Source: Jeotgalicoccus coquinae (GTDB taxonomy: Bacteria; Bacillota; Bacilli; Staphylococcales; Salinicoccaceae). From it: a stretch of 64,000 nt of DNA. Shown piece after piece: positions 32,872 to 43,054 of this stretch. A program made the position numbers and the translations under genes. A model generated the notes under the pieces. The model made no database searches and was not told the origin of the DNA. It saw nothing but the letters and a program-made list of their open reading frames with translations. Every line of letters starts with the position of its first letter. The stretch's first letter is position 1. The stretch covers positions 124,001-188,000 of the forward strand of contig NZ_JACHFF010000004.1 of the NCBI RefSeq assembly GCF_014207425.1, in the 5' to 3' direction.

Positions 32872-33609
32872 CTAGTTTTCATCTGACAGCTGATGTTTAA
32901 ACAAATCGCTTCTGTATAATATTTTCACTCTTTCAAGACAGTCATTCGTTTCCTTATCGTATGTGTCCGTTTCAAAGACGAGCAGCGGCACCAGTTCACT
33001 GCACTGCAGCAGCTTCATTTCTTCAAGTGTCGGGAATTGAGCTGACAGTGTGCGGTCCTTACTTCTTAACTGTTCATATCCTGCAGCTTTAAAATACGTA
33101 TACACCGATGTCAGATTTTCTTTATCCTCATATATATGAGGGAACAGGTCTTCACGGATATATGAAATATGAATCGCACACGGCATTTCATTTACTATTC
33201 TTAAGCGTGATACTTTAAATATCTTCACATCATCCGCACCAAGTAATCCGCGATACTTTGCCTGTTCCTTATCGTCTGCATAATCCGCATAAATTACACG
33301 GCTTTTATACGGGATGCCCTGTTCCTTCATCTTCTCCGAAAAACTCGTCGTTCCCGTAATTAAAAACTCTACAGCCGGCAGCGGCTCATTTACAAAACGC
33401 CCTACCCCCTGCCTGCCATATACAATCCCCATCTTTTCAAGCTGAACGAGTGCATTGCGTGCATCGATCCGCTTCGCATTATACAGCTCTGCCAGTTCAT
33501 TCTCGCTCGGCAGTTTATCGCCGGGACACAGTACGCCATGCAGTATCATTTCGTGAACTTTACTTCTGATTAAAGTTTCTTTAGTTATTACATTACTATC
33601 CAGGGACAT
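32872..33609 (-). CDS. phnF: GntR-family regulator (HutC/PhnF subgroup)
   Basis: A 245-residue regulator with an N-terminal winged helix (DKLPSENELAELYNAKRIDARNAL, quoted in part: PSENELAELY) and a C-terminal UTRA ligand-binding domain (about residues 85-235), the HutC/PhnF architecture. Its place upstream of phnG on the same strand suggests that it represses the C-P lyase operon and responds to a phosphonate pathway metabolite or phosphate. Symbol assigned by context. Confidence 0.82.
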   Translation of the reverse strand: MSLDSNVITKETLIRSKVHEMILHGVLCPGDKLPSENELAELYNAKRIDARNALVQLEKMGIVYGRQGVGRFVNEPLPAVEFLITGTTSFSEKMKEQGIPYKSRVIYADYADDKEQAKYRGLLGADDVKIFKVSRLRIVNEMPCAIHISYIREDLFPHIYEDKENLTSVYTYFKAAGYEQLRSKDRTLSAQFPTLEEMKLLQCSELVPLLVFETDTYDKETNDCLERVKILYRSDLFKHQLSDEN

Positions 33610-33681
33610 GATTAATTCTCCTTATAACACGATAAATTTATTATACACACATGCCGAATTCCATACTAACAATTACAATAA

Positions 33682-34395
<714 letters not shown>

Positions 34396-34396
<1 letters not shown>

Positions 34397-35688
34397 TGCA
34401 GGAACATAACCCGTCCAATGCAAAAGACTTTTCACTCGGTCTGCAGCATGTACTGGCAATGTATGCCGGCGCCGTAATCGTGCCGCTCATCGTCGGGAAT
34501 GCAATCGGACTGACACCCGCACAGCTTACATACTTAATCGCTATCGATATTATGATGTGCGGTGTGGCAACAATACTGCAGGTTTGGAAGAATAAGTTCT
34601 CCGGCATCGGATTGCCCGTCGTTCTTGGATGTACGTTTACCGCCGTCGGACCGATAATCAACATTGCAAACACCTACAGTATTCAATCCGTTTACGGTTC
34701 AATTTTAGTTTCAGGATTAATCGTCGTACTGATTGCTTCATTTTTCAGTAAACTGATACGATTTTTCCCGCCGATTGTGACCGGTACTGTCGTTACAGTC
34801 ATAGGAATTACACTTATTCCTGTCGCGATTAATGACCTGGCAGGCGGTCAGGGCGCCGAAGATTTCGGTTCACCGCTTAACTTGTTCCTCGGTTTTTCTA
34901 CATTAATTATTATTTTAATCATTTTAAAATTCGCTAAAGGGTTCTTTGGATCTATTGCGATATTAACAGGTATTATTATCGGTACAATTATCGGTGCGTT
35001 TTTCGGACGTGTTGATTTTACCCCGGTAGCAGAGGCATCATGGCTGCACCTGCCGCAAGTTTTCTACTTCGGTACACCTGAGTTTCATCTCGTTCCAATT
35101 TTAACGATGACACTCGTTGCAGTAGTGAGTCTTGTTGAATCAACAGGTGTATATTTTGCACTTGGAGATATTACTGAGAAGAAAATTAAAGGCGAAGATT
35201 TAAAACGCGGTTACCGTGCAGAAGGTATTGCGATAATTCTGGGCGGACTCGTTAACGCTTTCCCTTACACTACATTTTCTCAAAACGTCGGACTGATTCA
35301 AATATCAGGTGTCCGCAGAAATAAAATTATTTACATTGCGGGATCCATGCTGATTATACTTGGACTTATGCCGAAAATCGGGGCAGCAACATTAGCTATC
35401 CCGGGTCCTGTACTCGGCGGTGCAATGCTTGCGATGTTCGGTATGGTAATCAGTGCAGGAATAAAAATGCTGTCACATGTCGATTTAAACAAACAGGAAA
35501 ATATGGTTGTCGTGGCGATTTCAGTAGCGATGGGGCTTGGTGTTACAGTAGTTCCTGAACTGTTTAGTGCACTGCCTGAAAGCCTGTCGGTTGTCACATC
35601 AAGCGGAATTGTAATGGGGAGTCTGACAGCAATCATCCTCAATGCGGTATTCAACTTCAAATCGATTATTGATCCGAGAAATATATAG
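34396..35688 (+). CDS. pbuX: Xanthine permease PbuX (NCS2 family)
   Basis: A 430-residue NCS2 purine permease with about fourteen membrane segments. Motifs: [17 protein letters not shown] at the N-terminus, the [11 protein letters not shown] segment (family signature Q-N-x-G-x-x-x-x-T/S-G) and [12 protein letters not shown] carrying the substrate-binding Glu. It imports xanthine for Xpt. Translationally coupled to xpt. Confidence 0.93.
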
Positions 35689-35694
35689 AAGCCC

Positions 35695-35717
35695 GCGCAC
35701 CGGACACGCCGGTGCGC
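35695..35717 (+). terminator. GC-rich hairpin after pbuX
   Basis: Perfect 9-bp stem gcgcaccgg/ccggtgcgc with a 5-base loop. There is no T-run, so termination may be partial. Confidence 0.5.
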
Positions 35718-35731
35718 TCAGTCTCTTCCGG

Positions 35732-35761
35732 TTGCCATTCAACTTCAAACTGTAATAAGAT
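35732..35761 (+). promoter_or_regulatory. Promoter of luxS
   Basis: -35 TTGCCA (35732-35737), 18-base spacer, -10 TAAGAT (35756-35761), about 35 bases before the luxS ATG. Confidence 0.45.
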
Positions 35762-35795
35762 AAATAAGACCAAACAATTTAGGGAGTGTCCATAT

Positions 35796-36260
35796 ATGAA
35801 AAAGATGAACGTTGAAAGTTTTAACCTGGATCACACAAAAGTTGCTGCACCTTATATCAGACTTGCAGGGACAAACGAAGGCGAGCACGGAGATACGATT
35901 TATAAGTTCGATATCCGTTTCTGCCAGCCGAACAAAGAGCATATGGATATGCCTGCACTTCACTCAATTGAACACCTGATGGCTGAAAATATCCGTAACC
36001 ACCACGAGCGCGTTGTCGACTTAAGCCCGATGGGATGCCAGACTGGTTTTTATCTGTCTGTATTAAATGACGACGATAAAGCCGGCATTGAAGATGTTAT
36101 GGAGAAAACTTTAAATGATGTTCTTGCAGCGACAGAAGTTCCGGCATGTAACGAAGTACAATGCGGCTGGGCAGCGAGCCACAGTTTAGAAGGTGCTAAG
36201 GAAATCGCGCGTAAGATGCTCGAAGACCGCAGCACATGGAGTACAGTATTCGCTGAATAG
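35796..36260 (+). CDS. luxS: S-ribosylhomocysteine lyase LuxS
   Basis: A 154-residue LuxS, which cleaves S-ribosylhomocysteine to homocysteine and the AI-2 precursor DPD in the activated methyl cycle. The metal-binding HSIEHLMAE (H-x-x-E-H), the catalytic Cys in [10 protein letters not shown] and the third ligand histidine in the NEVQCGW...ASHSLEGA region are present. The start at 35796 follows GGGAG; the longer open frame reads through the terminator hairpin region and is not credible. Ends in its own terminator. Confidence 0.95.
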   Translation: MKKMNVESFNLDHTKVAAPYIRLAGTNEGEHGDTIYKFDIRFCQPNKEHMDMPALHSIEHLMAENIRNHHERVVDLSPMGCQTGFYLSVLNDDDKAGIEDVMEKTLNDVLAATEVPACNEVQCGWAASHSLEGAKEIARKMLEDRSTWSTVFAE

Positions 36261-36270
36261 TTTTTTAATC

Positions 36271-36299
36271 CGGGCCACTCCTACGAGTGGTCTTTTTTT
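36271..36299 (+). terminator. Terminator of luxS
   Basis: Stem ggccactc (36273-36280) with gagtggtc (36285-36292) followed by seven T. Confidence 0.9.
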
Positions 36300-36394
36300 G
36301 TACCAGCCTGAGTTTTCCATTTCAATTTACATCACCCGCTGTTAGGCGTAAAATATACAGGATAATACACATAAATGAGAAAGAGGTTTTCTTA

Positions 36395-36919
36395 ATGATT
36401 ATGCCGGTATGGCTGATGTGGTTAATTCCACCTGCAGTTTTTATGATAATACCGTTAAAAATGTTAATCGACTGGTTCGCGATTTATCTGCCGCTCGATA
36501 AAAAATATAGCCGCAAGGAAATTACTGTTAAGGCTTCCTGGAAAATCTGGCTGACGGATATCGGTCTTCATCTCGCCGCTGTTGGAATTATGTATGCAGC
36601 ACTGTATATCGATCCCCTGTTCAGAAGTAATCCAACATCATTTGATGATGTTAAGGAAATCAGTAATGCCACACCTGACTGGATTGTTGCGTTTTTCGAA
36701 GGAATTCTCGCAAATCCGTTCAACAGTATTTACAGTATAATTTTTGTCCTTATTTTATTTGCAGTTATTATTTTAGTACAGTTTAAACTGACTGGGAAAA
36801 TCTATTCGAAATTCGGTCTGGATGAAAAACAGATTGCCAAATCCAGCATGATCTCTGCATTATTAATGGCACCGTGGATTATTATTATCCCGACATCATT
36901 ATTCTCATCAATCATTTAA
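36395..36919 (+). CDS. Membrane protein of unknown function, 174 residues
   Basis: The ATG at 36395 follows GAAAGAGG and gives 174 residues, with four hydrophobic segments (about residues 5-30, 56-72, 110-130, 150-172). The loop between segments 2 and 3 is polar (RSNPTSFDDVKEIS). No conserved motif or family is recognised. It is a single gene between luxS and a strong terminator. Confidence 0.65.
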   Translation: MIMPVWLMWLIPPAVFMIIPLKMLIDWFAIYLPLDKKYSRKEITVKASWKIWLTDIGLHLAAVGIMYAALYIDPLFRSNPTSFDDVKEISNATPDWIVAFFEGILANPFNSIYSIIFVLILFAVIILVQFKLTGKIYSKFGLDEKQIAKSSMISALLMAPWIIIIPTSLFSSII

Positions 36920-36923
36920 CAGC

Positions 36924-36960
36924 AAAAAGTTCCCCGGCATCTTCGCCGGGGAACTTTTAT
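36924..36960. terminator. Strong bidirectional terminator
   Basis: Fourteen-base arms aaaagttccccggc (36925-36938) and gccggggaactttt (36945-36958), serving the membrane protein (+) and the ribokinase operon (-). Confidence 0.9.
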
Positions 36961-37004
36961 ATTTTAGTTAAAATCTCTTTTCACAGTCTGCTTTCAGTTT
37001 TTAT

Positions 37005-37889
37005 TTACTGATTCATTCTTTCCAGTACCTGATCAATTGTCGGCATCGCGTGCTGTGCACCGAATTTTTCAACGCTCAATGATGCCGCAGTGTTCGCGAA
37101 GTGACAGCTTTCCTGCAGGTCTTTGCCCCTTGCAATATAGCTGACAAATGCGCCGTTGAAGCAGTCTCCTGCTCCTGTCGTATCAACAACTTCTGCTTTC
37201 ATCGTCGGAACATCAACACGGTAGGCATCGACTGTATAATAACAGCCTTTGCTTCCGCTCGTTACAACAAATTTATCGATGTGGTCTTTTAAAAGCTCAG
37301 GATGTGCCTCTGCAAGCTGTGTCAGTTCAATCTGATTCGGCGTAATGTATGTACTGTAATTAATAATATTGTCCGTCAGCTTTTGTGCCGGCGCCGGGTT
37401 AACGACCAGCTCAATATTATTTTCACCGCATACCTGTGCCACGTAATCGACTGTATCCATCGGAATTTCCAGCTGTGTAACTACAACTTCACTGTCCAAA
37501 ATCGCCTCACGGTGTTTATCGATTACTTCCTTCGTAACATGAGCATTCGCCCCGGGAACAACGATAATCGTATTATCCAGCGGATTCACGGTAATCATCG
37601 CAATGCCGCTTTCCACGTCGTCAATCATTTCAATGTTGCTGACGTTCACACCTTCACTCTTCAGGCTTTCAACCATCTCAATGCCAAATGCATCATTTCC
37701 TACTCTCCCGATAAACGTCACATTACAGCCGAGTCTTGCTGCTGCGACTGCCTGGTTTGCACCTTTACCGCCGCACAGTGTCGTAAATTTTTCACCCGTC
37801 AGTGTCTCACCGATTTTAGGATGGCGTTCTGCTGTAACAACTAAATCCATATTTAAACTGCCCACTATTGTTACCTTAGGCTTACTCAT
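37005..37889 (-). CDS. rbsK: Ribokinase
   Basis: A 294-residue PfkB-family sugar kinase: SLNMDLVV at the N-terminus, GGKGANQAVAAARLG (PfkB signature 1), and DTTGAGDCFNGAFV (signature 2 with the catalytic Asp). It phosphorylates ribose at C5. Last gene of an operon with two nucleoside hydrolases, which release ribose from nucleosides; this order supports ribose over other sugars. AGGTATAACAG with GGAGG precedes the start. Confidence 0.92.
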   Translation of the reverse strand: MSKPKVTIVGSLNMDLVVTAERHPKIGETLTGEKFTTLCGGKGANQAVAAARLGCNVTFIGRVGNDAFGIEMVESLKSEGVNVSNIEMIDDVESGIAMITVNPLDNTIIVVPGANAHVTKEVIDKHREAILDSEVVVTQLEIPMDTVDYVAQVCGENNIELVVNPAPAQKLTDNIINYSTYITPNQIELTQLAEAHPELLKDHIDKFVVTSGSKGCYYTVDAYRVDVPTMKAEVVDTTGAGDCFNGAFVSYIARGKDLQESCHFANTAASLSVEKFGAQHAMPTIDQVLERMNQ

Positions 37890-37907
37890 CTGTTATACCT
37901 CCAGAAA

Positions 37908-38846
37908 TTACTGTAAACTGCCGAGTTTCTCAAGCAGTATGTTTTGAAATGCCGTTAAATCAATATCGTTAAGCAGGTTCACATTACGCCCCGCTTCAGG
38001 TGCTGTTTTACGCACATCACACACGGTCATGCCGCGGTTAATATCATCTGTACAGTCTACATCCACGCTGACCTGCATCCCTTTAAAAATCTCAGGATCA
38101 GTAAGATAAATGACTGCGACAGCGTCGTGTATATGCACCAGTTCGCTGTTAATATATGCCGGTGAGTCAAAGTAGAACTTCAGCATTTCGCCGAATGCTT
38201 TCTGAACTTCACCTACGCTGTTAAACAGCGCTTCAACCTGTGGTCTGTTAAGTCCGCTCTTATGCGTGACATCCAGACCGCACATCACAATCGGCAATCC
38301 TGAATCAAAAACTATTTTTGCCGCTTCAGGATCTCCCCAGATGTTGAATTCGGCTGTCGGTGTTCTGTTGCCGAATGTACCGCCGCCCATTAACACGATT
38401 TCTTCTATGCGTTCCGACACTTCCGGAAACACTTTTAAAAGCAGTGCAATATTCGTCAGCGGGCCGACCGGTACAAGTGTCATTTTTTCATCTTCAGGAA
38501 GAGTCATAATATGATCCCTGATAATCTGGAACGGGTTCCCCGATTCAGCCTGCTTTGATGTTTTAGCCAGTACAGTGTTGCCGAGACCTGTTTCACCGTG
38601 GACATGTCCTGCATCTTCTTTCGCTCTCGTTAACGGACCTTCTGCTCCTCTGACGACAGGCACATTCATGTTTAAGAAAGAACTCAGCAAAAGCGCGTTG
38701 TTCGTCACGCGTTCAATCGTCTGATTTCCTGCTACTGTAGAAATACCATGGATGTTCAATACATCTGTGCTTGCAGCAGCTGCTGCAAGTGCTATCGCGT
38801 CATCGATACCCGGGTCGCAGTCAATCCATATATTTCTTTTCCTCAT
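37908..38846 (-). CDS. Inosine/uridine-preferring nucleoside hydrolase, copy 1
   Basis: A 312-residue nucleoside hydrolase with the calcium-binding DCDPGIDDAIAL motif, the second Asp/Asn region ILIGGG-like VLMGGGTFGNRTPTAEFNIWGDPEAA and VHIHDAVAV. It splits nucleosides into base and ribose. The start at 38846 follows GGAGGT; the upstream gene ends two bases before it. It feeds the downstream ribokinase. Substrate preference (purine or pyrimidine) cannot be told from sequence. Confidence 0.9.
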   Translation of the reverse strand: MRKRNIWIDCDPGIDDAIALAAAAASTDVLNIHGISTVAGNQTIERVTNNALLLSSFLNMNVPVVRGAEGPLTRAKEDAGHVHGETGLGNTVLAKTSKQAESGNPFQIIRDHIMTLPEDEKMTLVPVGPLTNIALLLKVFPEVSERIEEIVLMGGGTFGNRTPTAEFNIWGDPEAAKIVFDSGLPIVMCGLDVTHKSGLNRPQVEALFNSVGEVQKAFGEMLKFYFDSPAYINSELVHIHDAVAVIYLTDPEIFKGMQVSVDVDCTDDINRGMTVCDVRKTAPEAGRNVNLLNDIDLTAFQNILLEKLGSLQ

Positions 38847-38847
38847 A

Positions 38848-39783
38848 TTACTGACCTCCGTCAAATGACTTCAGAATTTCTTCGAACAATATCCAGAACC
38901 CATCCTGGTTTACACCAAGTGCGACATTCGTATTCGGCTCTCTGCCCGTTACACTTAATGTATCAATTACAGTCATGCCGTATGAATACTCGCCTTTCGT
39001 CTCGACAGTGACATTTAAGTATTCCGTCTTGAACAGTTCCGGTTTTAACAGATACATTGTCGTACATGCATCGTGAATCGGTCCGCCGTTAAAGCCGAAA
39101 TGATTTTTGTATGTTTCTCCGAAGAAGATTAATAACTCTTTAACGAATACCGCAATCCTGTTGTCGATTTTACTTACACGTTCAATAATATCGTCAGTTG
39201 CAATGACCTGATGCGTTACATCAAGACCGAACATCGTAACAGGCACATTGCTCTCATACACAACTTTTGCCGCTTCTGCATCGACAAAAATATTGAACTC
39301 GGCTGCCGGTGTCCAGTTGCCGAATGTGCCGCCCCCCATTAAAACTATTTCATCAATATTTTCTATAATTCTCGGTTCTTTAATTAAAGCCATCGCGATA
39401 TTTGTTAACGGTCCTGTCGGTACAAGTGTTACAGGACCGCTCGAGTTCATAACCTGTTCAATAATAAAATCAACCGCATGCCCGCCGGTAACCTGCATCT
39501 GCGGGTCCGGAAGCACCGGGCCGTCCATGCCTGTTTCTCCATGGATTTCAGGTGCAATTTCACTTTCCTTTACTAACGGTCGTCTGGCGCCCTGAACAAC
39601 AGGTACATCCAGTCCAAGCAGTTCACAGATTTTTAATGTATTAATTGTATTTTTCTCAACTTCGACGTTGCCTGCAACGGTCGTAATTCCTAAAATATTT
39701 AAATCACCGACACCTGAAGCCGCAATAATTATCGATATCGCATCATCATGTCCGGGATCACAATCCAAAATAACATTTCTCAT
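38848..39783 (-). CDS. Inosine/uridine-preferring nucleoside hydrolase, copy 2
   Basis: A 311-residue paralogue of the downstream gene: LDCDPGHDDAISI (with His replacing Ile in the DxDPGxDDA motif), VLMGGGTFGNWTPAAEFNIFVDAEAA and PIHDACTTMYLL. First gene of a three-gene operon with a second hydrolase and ribokinase. Differences in the active-site loops from copy 1 suggest complementary substrate ranges. Confidence 0.9.
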   Translation of the reverse strand: MRNVILDCDPGHDDAISIIIAASGVGDLNILGITTVAGNVEVEKNTINTLKICELLGLDVPVVQGARRPLVKESEIAPEIHGETGMDGPVLPDPQMQVTGGHAVDFIIEQVMNSSGPVTLVPTGPLTNIAMALIKEPRIIENIDEIVLMGGGTFGNWTPAAEFNIFVDAEAAKVVYESNVPVTMFGLDVTHQVIATDDIIERVSKIDNRIAVFVKELLIFFGETYKNHFGFNGGPIHDACTTMYLLKPELFKTEYLNVTVETKGEYSYGMTVIDTLSVTGREPNTNVALGVNQDGFWILFEEILKSFDGGQ

Positions 39784-39861
39784 CAGTAAAACACTCCATT
39801 CATCGTTCTTAAAATAATTATCTCATGAGCCGCTTTAATTTTACAGAAAGACTGCATACGG

Positions 39862-40356
39862 TTAAATATCTCTCTTCATTCTTAAAGACACCTGCACTTC
39901 GCCTGCCGCACTTTTCGTTTTCTTTACCGACTGCTGAACAAAACCCCGCGCCTTATAAAACGGCATTCCAAGCTCATTATTCTCCTGCACGGAAACCCAT
40001 TGCTTTTTTGCACCTTTACGCTGATGATGTTCAGTTAATTTATGTAATAATGCTTTGCCAATTCCATGATACCTGTATTTTTTATCAATATATAATACAT
40101 ACACTTCGGCACTCCTGCCACCCGTCATTCCACCGCCGATGACACCGGCAACCGTGCCTTCTGTTTCAGCGACAAAAGAGTAGCTGCCCTTCTTAATATC
40201 CTGAATGATTTTCTCAGAACTGTACCAGTAGTTTACCGTCTGCTGCTGAAACGTCTTACTCAGTTGCCCTTCAACAGTCTCACGCCAGCCCGTGCTGCAA
40301 ATAACAGAAATACGTTCTGCATCCCGGACTTCAGGTTTTCGGATTACGAGTTTCAT
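39862..40356 (-). CDS. GNAT-family N-acetyltransferase
   Basis: A 164-residue acetyltransferase with acetyl-CoA motif RYHGIGKALLHKL (about residues 104-116), AEVYVLYIDKKY before it and ENNELGMPFYKARGFV after it. Substrate unknown. It lies 15 bases downstream of the response regulator and may be part of that transcript. Confidence 0.83.
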   Translation of the reverse strand: MKLVIRKPEVRDAERISVICSTGWRETVEGQLSKTFQQQTVNYWYSSEKIIQDIKKGSYSFVAETEGTVAGVIGGGMTGGRSAEVYVLYIDKKYRYHGIGKALLHKLTEHHQRKGAKKQWVSVQENNELGMPFYKARGFVQQSVKKTKSAAGEVQVSLRMKRDI

Positions 40357-40371
40357 CAGACTCTCTCCTTA

Positions 40372-40971
40372 TTATTTTTTATAGTAGTATACGGCCAGCT
40401 GCGTCCGGTCTCTTAAGTCCAGTTTCGTCAGCATTTGGGATATATAGTTTCTGACCGTCCCTTCGCTCAGATACAATGAACCGGCGATTTCTTTGTTGTT
40501 ATATCCTTCTGCAACCAGTTCGATAATATCCTGCTCCCGTGTCGACAGGTCTGAAAAATCCCTGTGCGCAGAATGTGCAGACATGCTTTTTACAATGTTG
40601 CTGTCGAACACCATGTTGCCGGACAGTACCGCTTCAACTGCCGGTATAATACCTGACAGATTATCTTTTAAAAGATATCCTCTGCAGCCTGTGTTCAATG
40701 CTTCGTGAATATACTCATCATCTTTAAATGTTGTAATCAGCAGAATCTTTGCATCCGGGTGTTCTTTAAGTATTTCCCCGCTCGCTTCAAGTCCGGATTT
40801 CTCACGCATTCTGATATCTGTCATTAACAAATCCGGCTTGAACTCACTGTAAAGTTTAACAGCATCAAAACCGTTCGCTCCCGTTGCTGCAACTTCGTAA
40901 TCCGAGTTTTCCACTATCGTCGTCAGTGCGGATACTACAAGCGGATCGTCATCAACTATAATTATTCTCAT
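40372..40971 (-). CDS. NarL/LuxR-type response regulator
   Basis: A 199-residue response regulator. The receiver domain has acidic pair IIVDDDP, phosphoacceptor Asp in KPDLLMTDIRM (about residue 53) and Lys in LKDNLSG. The C-terminal LuxR-type HTH is TREQDIIELVAEGYNNKEIA...LYLSEGTVRNYIS. It overlaps the kinase gene by 20 bases and is its obvious partner. The divergent ABC-2 exporter is the probable target, as in DesKR or LiaRS-like modules. Confidence 0.92.
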   Translation of the reverse strand: MRIIIVDDDPLVVSALTTIVENSDYEVAATGANGFDAVKLYSEFKPDLLMTDIRMREKSGLEASGEILKEHPDAKILLITTFKDDEYIHEALNTGCRGYLLKDNLSGIIPAVEAVLSGNMVFDSNIVKSMSAHSAHRDFSDLSTREQDIIELVAEGYNNKEIAGSLYLSEGTVRNYISQMLTKLDLRDRTQLAVYYYKK

Positions 40972-42010
40972 TTTCCAGTCCTTCCTTATAAAATATTGCG
41001 TGTACGATAAATCCTTCGTCTTTAAAAGTATTCAGTACACCGCCGTATTTTTGTACAACCTCTGTCATCGACTGCAGTCCCATTCCCCTGTTGAACTGCC
41101 CTGCTGCCGTCCCATCATCTTTAACTGTCAGTGCTAAAAATCTGGGGTGTTCTTTTATAATAATTTGATATGTTTCTGCATTTGAATGTTTTTTGATGTT
41201 TGTCAAAGCCTCCCTGACCAGCGACAGCAGATCAATTTTCTGTTCGCGAGTCAGTGTCAGCTTCACATCATAAATAAATTCTCCATGATAACTTTTCATT
41301 TCTGACATATAGTTTTCAATTCTCGCTTCAAGATCGATGGATGTGTCATATAAATTATGAATACTGTGACGGACATCGTCCATGCCCGATTTCAGTCTCG
41401 TCTGCAGCTGCGTTAACGATTCACGCAGTTTATCTTCATCTTTTACATACTGCAGCGATTCAATCAGCAGAATACTGCTCGACAGTGAATGGCCGAGCGC
41501 ATCGTGCATATCCCGTGCAATTCGATTTCTTTCATTCAGCTCCGCCATGTAAATATCTTTCTCGTGACTCTTCATCAGCTCGTTCCTTTGGGCTTTCAGG
41601 CGCATATTATCTTCTGTCAGCTGATCGCGCATTTCCCTGTTCAGCTGTTTTGATGCCGACAGCTTTTCAGACAGGATTGTCAGATAAAAAATCACGATGC
41701 TCAAAACAAGCAGCTCCCATTGCTGGAACATCAGTATTGGTATCAGCGTAATAATGCCGTACATCTGAAAATGCTTATACAGTATGTGTCCAAACAGCGG
41801 ATAGAAATACAAAAAATTAATATCGATAAAAGGCAGTGCTGCAAACAAGACTGCTGTAACAGCCAGCATATATTTTCGGCTGATAACGTCGATACTGAAC
41901 GATGCGATAAAAGCAATCAGTATAACTGTCACATGGCTTTCATCCGCAGTTATCAGGTAAAATGCTGCAAGTATTGTGAATATCATAATTTTCTCATACA
42001 TGTTTGACAT
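40952..42010 (-). CDS. HisKA_3-type sensor histidine kinase
   Basis: A 352-residue kinase. About five membrane segments occupy residues 5-115, with no sizeable extracellular domain, so the signal is probably sensed in or at the membrane. A coiled coil leads to the phosphoacceptor motif ERNRIARDMHDALGHSLS (about residue 166) and a HATPase_c domain (VREALTNIKKHS, TVKDDG, GMGLQSM). It pairs with the overlapping NarL-type regulator. Confidence 0.92.
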   Translation of the reverse strand: MSNMYEKIMIFTILAAFYLITADESHVTVILIAFIASFSIDVISRKYMLAVTAVLFAALPFIDINFLYFYPLFGHILYKHFQMYGIITLIPILMFQQWELLVLSIVIFYLTILSEKLSASKQLNREMRDQLTEDNMRLKAQRNELMKSHEKDIYMAELNERNRIARDMHDALGHSLSSSILLIESLQYVKDEDKLRESLTQLQTRLKSGMDDVRHSIHNLYDTSIDLEARIENYMSEMKSYHGEFIYDVKLTLTREQKIDLLSLVREALTNIKKHSNAETYQIIIKEHPRFLALTVKDDGTAAGQFNRGMGLQSMTEVVQKYGGVLNTFKDEGFIVHAIFYKEGLENENNYS

Positions 42011-42027
42011 CGCTTCACCTCATATTA

Positions 42028-42074
42028 TGACAATTGTCACTGTGATTCATGACCCCGGACACTAACGGTACGTT
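42028..42074. promoter_or_regulatory. Palindromes in the divergent kinase/ABC promoter region
   Basis: TGACAATTGTCA at 42028-42039 is a perfect 12-base palindrome next to the kinase gene start, and AACG-GTA-CGTT at 42064-42074 is a second small one nearer the ABC operon. Either could be the binding site of the response regulator; neither matches a box I know. Confidence 0.4.
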
Positions 42075-42124
42075 TACTTATATTATAAACTTAAGTTAAC
42101 CAATATAGTACAGGGGGCAATAAT

Positions 42125-43054
42125 ATGATTGCAATGGACAAGGTAGTTAAAAGGTACAAAGACGTTATCGCACTGGACCATTTCTCTTTCCGGGCCGGCC
42201 GAAACGAAATTATCGGCCTGCTCGGCCCTAACGGATGCGGTAAAACGACAGCAATCAACTGTATGCTTTCACTGCTGAAATTCGATCAGGGAACGATTGA
42301 ATTATTCGGCGATACTGTCAGCCCGAACAACAATAAAATTAAGCGCCGCATCGGTATCGTACCGCAGGAACTCGCTATTTTCGATAAGCTGAACGTCGTT
42401 GAAAACATTGATTTTTACTGCGGACTGTATATAACAAACAAAGCAGAACGTAAACAGCTGGTCGACGAAGCAATTGAATTTGTCGGCCTTGAGAAATACA
42501 GAAAATTTGTGCCTAAACAGCTGAGCGGCGGTCTTAAAAGAAGACTGAACATCGCCTGCGGCATCGCACATAAACCGGAAATTCTTTTTCTCGATGAACC
42601 GACAGTCGCAGTGGATGCGCAAAGCAGAAACTTTATTCTCGAAGGCGTTAAGAAAATGAAAGACCGGGGCACGACTGTTGTTTATACGACACACTACCTG
42701 GAAGAAGCTGAAGATTTATGTGATTCATTCGTCATTATGGACAACGGGCGCAATGTCGCAAACGGCACGCTCGACGAGCTGCAGAAATCAATTTCAACGA
42801 CGGAAAGCATTACCGTTAAATTCATTTCCGGAGATGACGCACTGACTGAGCGGCTGAAACAGCTTCCTCATGTTAATCAGGTCGTTAAAACCGGAGACAG
42901 GTATAACATTCAATTCGAAAAACACCATAACAACTTAGCCAATCTGATCCGTTTTATCGAAGACCATTCGCTGACTTATACAGAAATCGCGAGTGAGCAG
43001 CCGTCGCTGAGCAGTATCTTCCTGGAACTGACAGGCAAGGAGCTGAGGGACTGA
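42125..43054 (+). CDS. ABC-2 exporter ATPase
   Basis: A 309-residue ATPase of the drug/antibiotic exporter type: Walker A GPNGCGKTT (about residue 34), Q-loop VPQELAIFD, signature LSGGLKRRLNIA, Walker B EILFLDEPTVAVD and TTHYLEEAEDLCD. The C-terminal 80 residues form the usual accessory domain. GGGGG precedes the ATG. It overlaps the first permease (TGATG). Divergent from the two-component system, which probably controls it. Confidence 0.92.
   Translation: MIAMDKVVKRYKDVIALDHFSFRAGRNEIIGLLGPNGCGKTTAINCMLSLLKFDQGTIELFGDTVSPNNNKIKRRIGIVPQELAIFDKLNVVENIDFYCGLYITNKAERKQLVDEAIEFVGLEKYRKFVPKQLSGGLKRRLNIACGIAHKPEILFLDEPTVAVDAQSRNFILEGVKKMKDRGTTVVYTTHYLEEAEDLCDSFVIMDNGRNVANGTLDELQKSISTTESITVKFISGDDALTERLKQLPHVNQVVKTGDRYNIQFEKHHNNLANLIRFIEDHSLTYTEIASEQPSLSSIFLELTGKELRD

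Noticed and set aside
35712-35795. Extended N-terminus of LuxS
   Set aside because: The extension starts within the hairpin after pbuX and reads through the luxS promoter region; the ATG at 35796 has a binding site and gives normal LuxS length.
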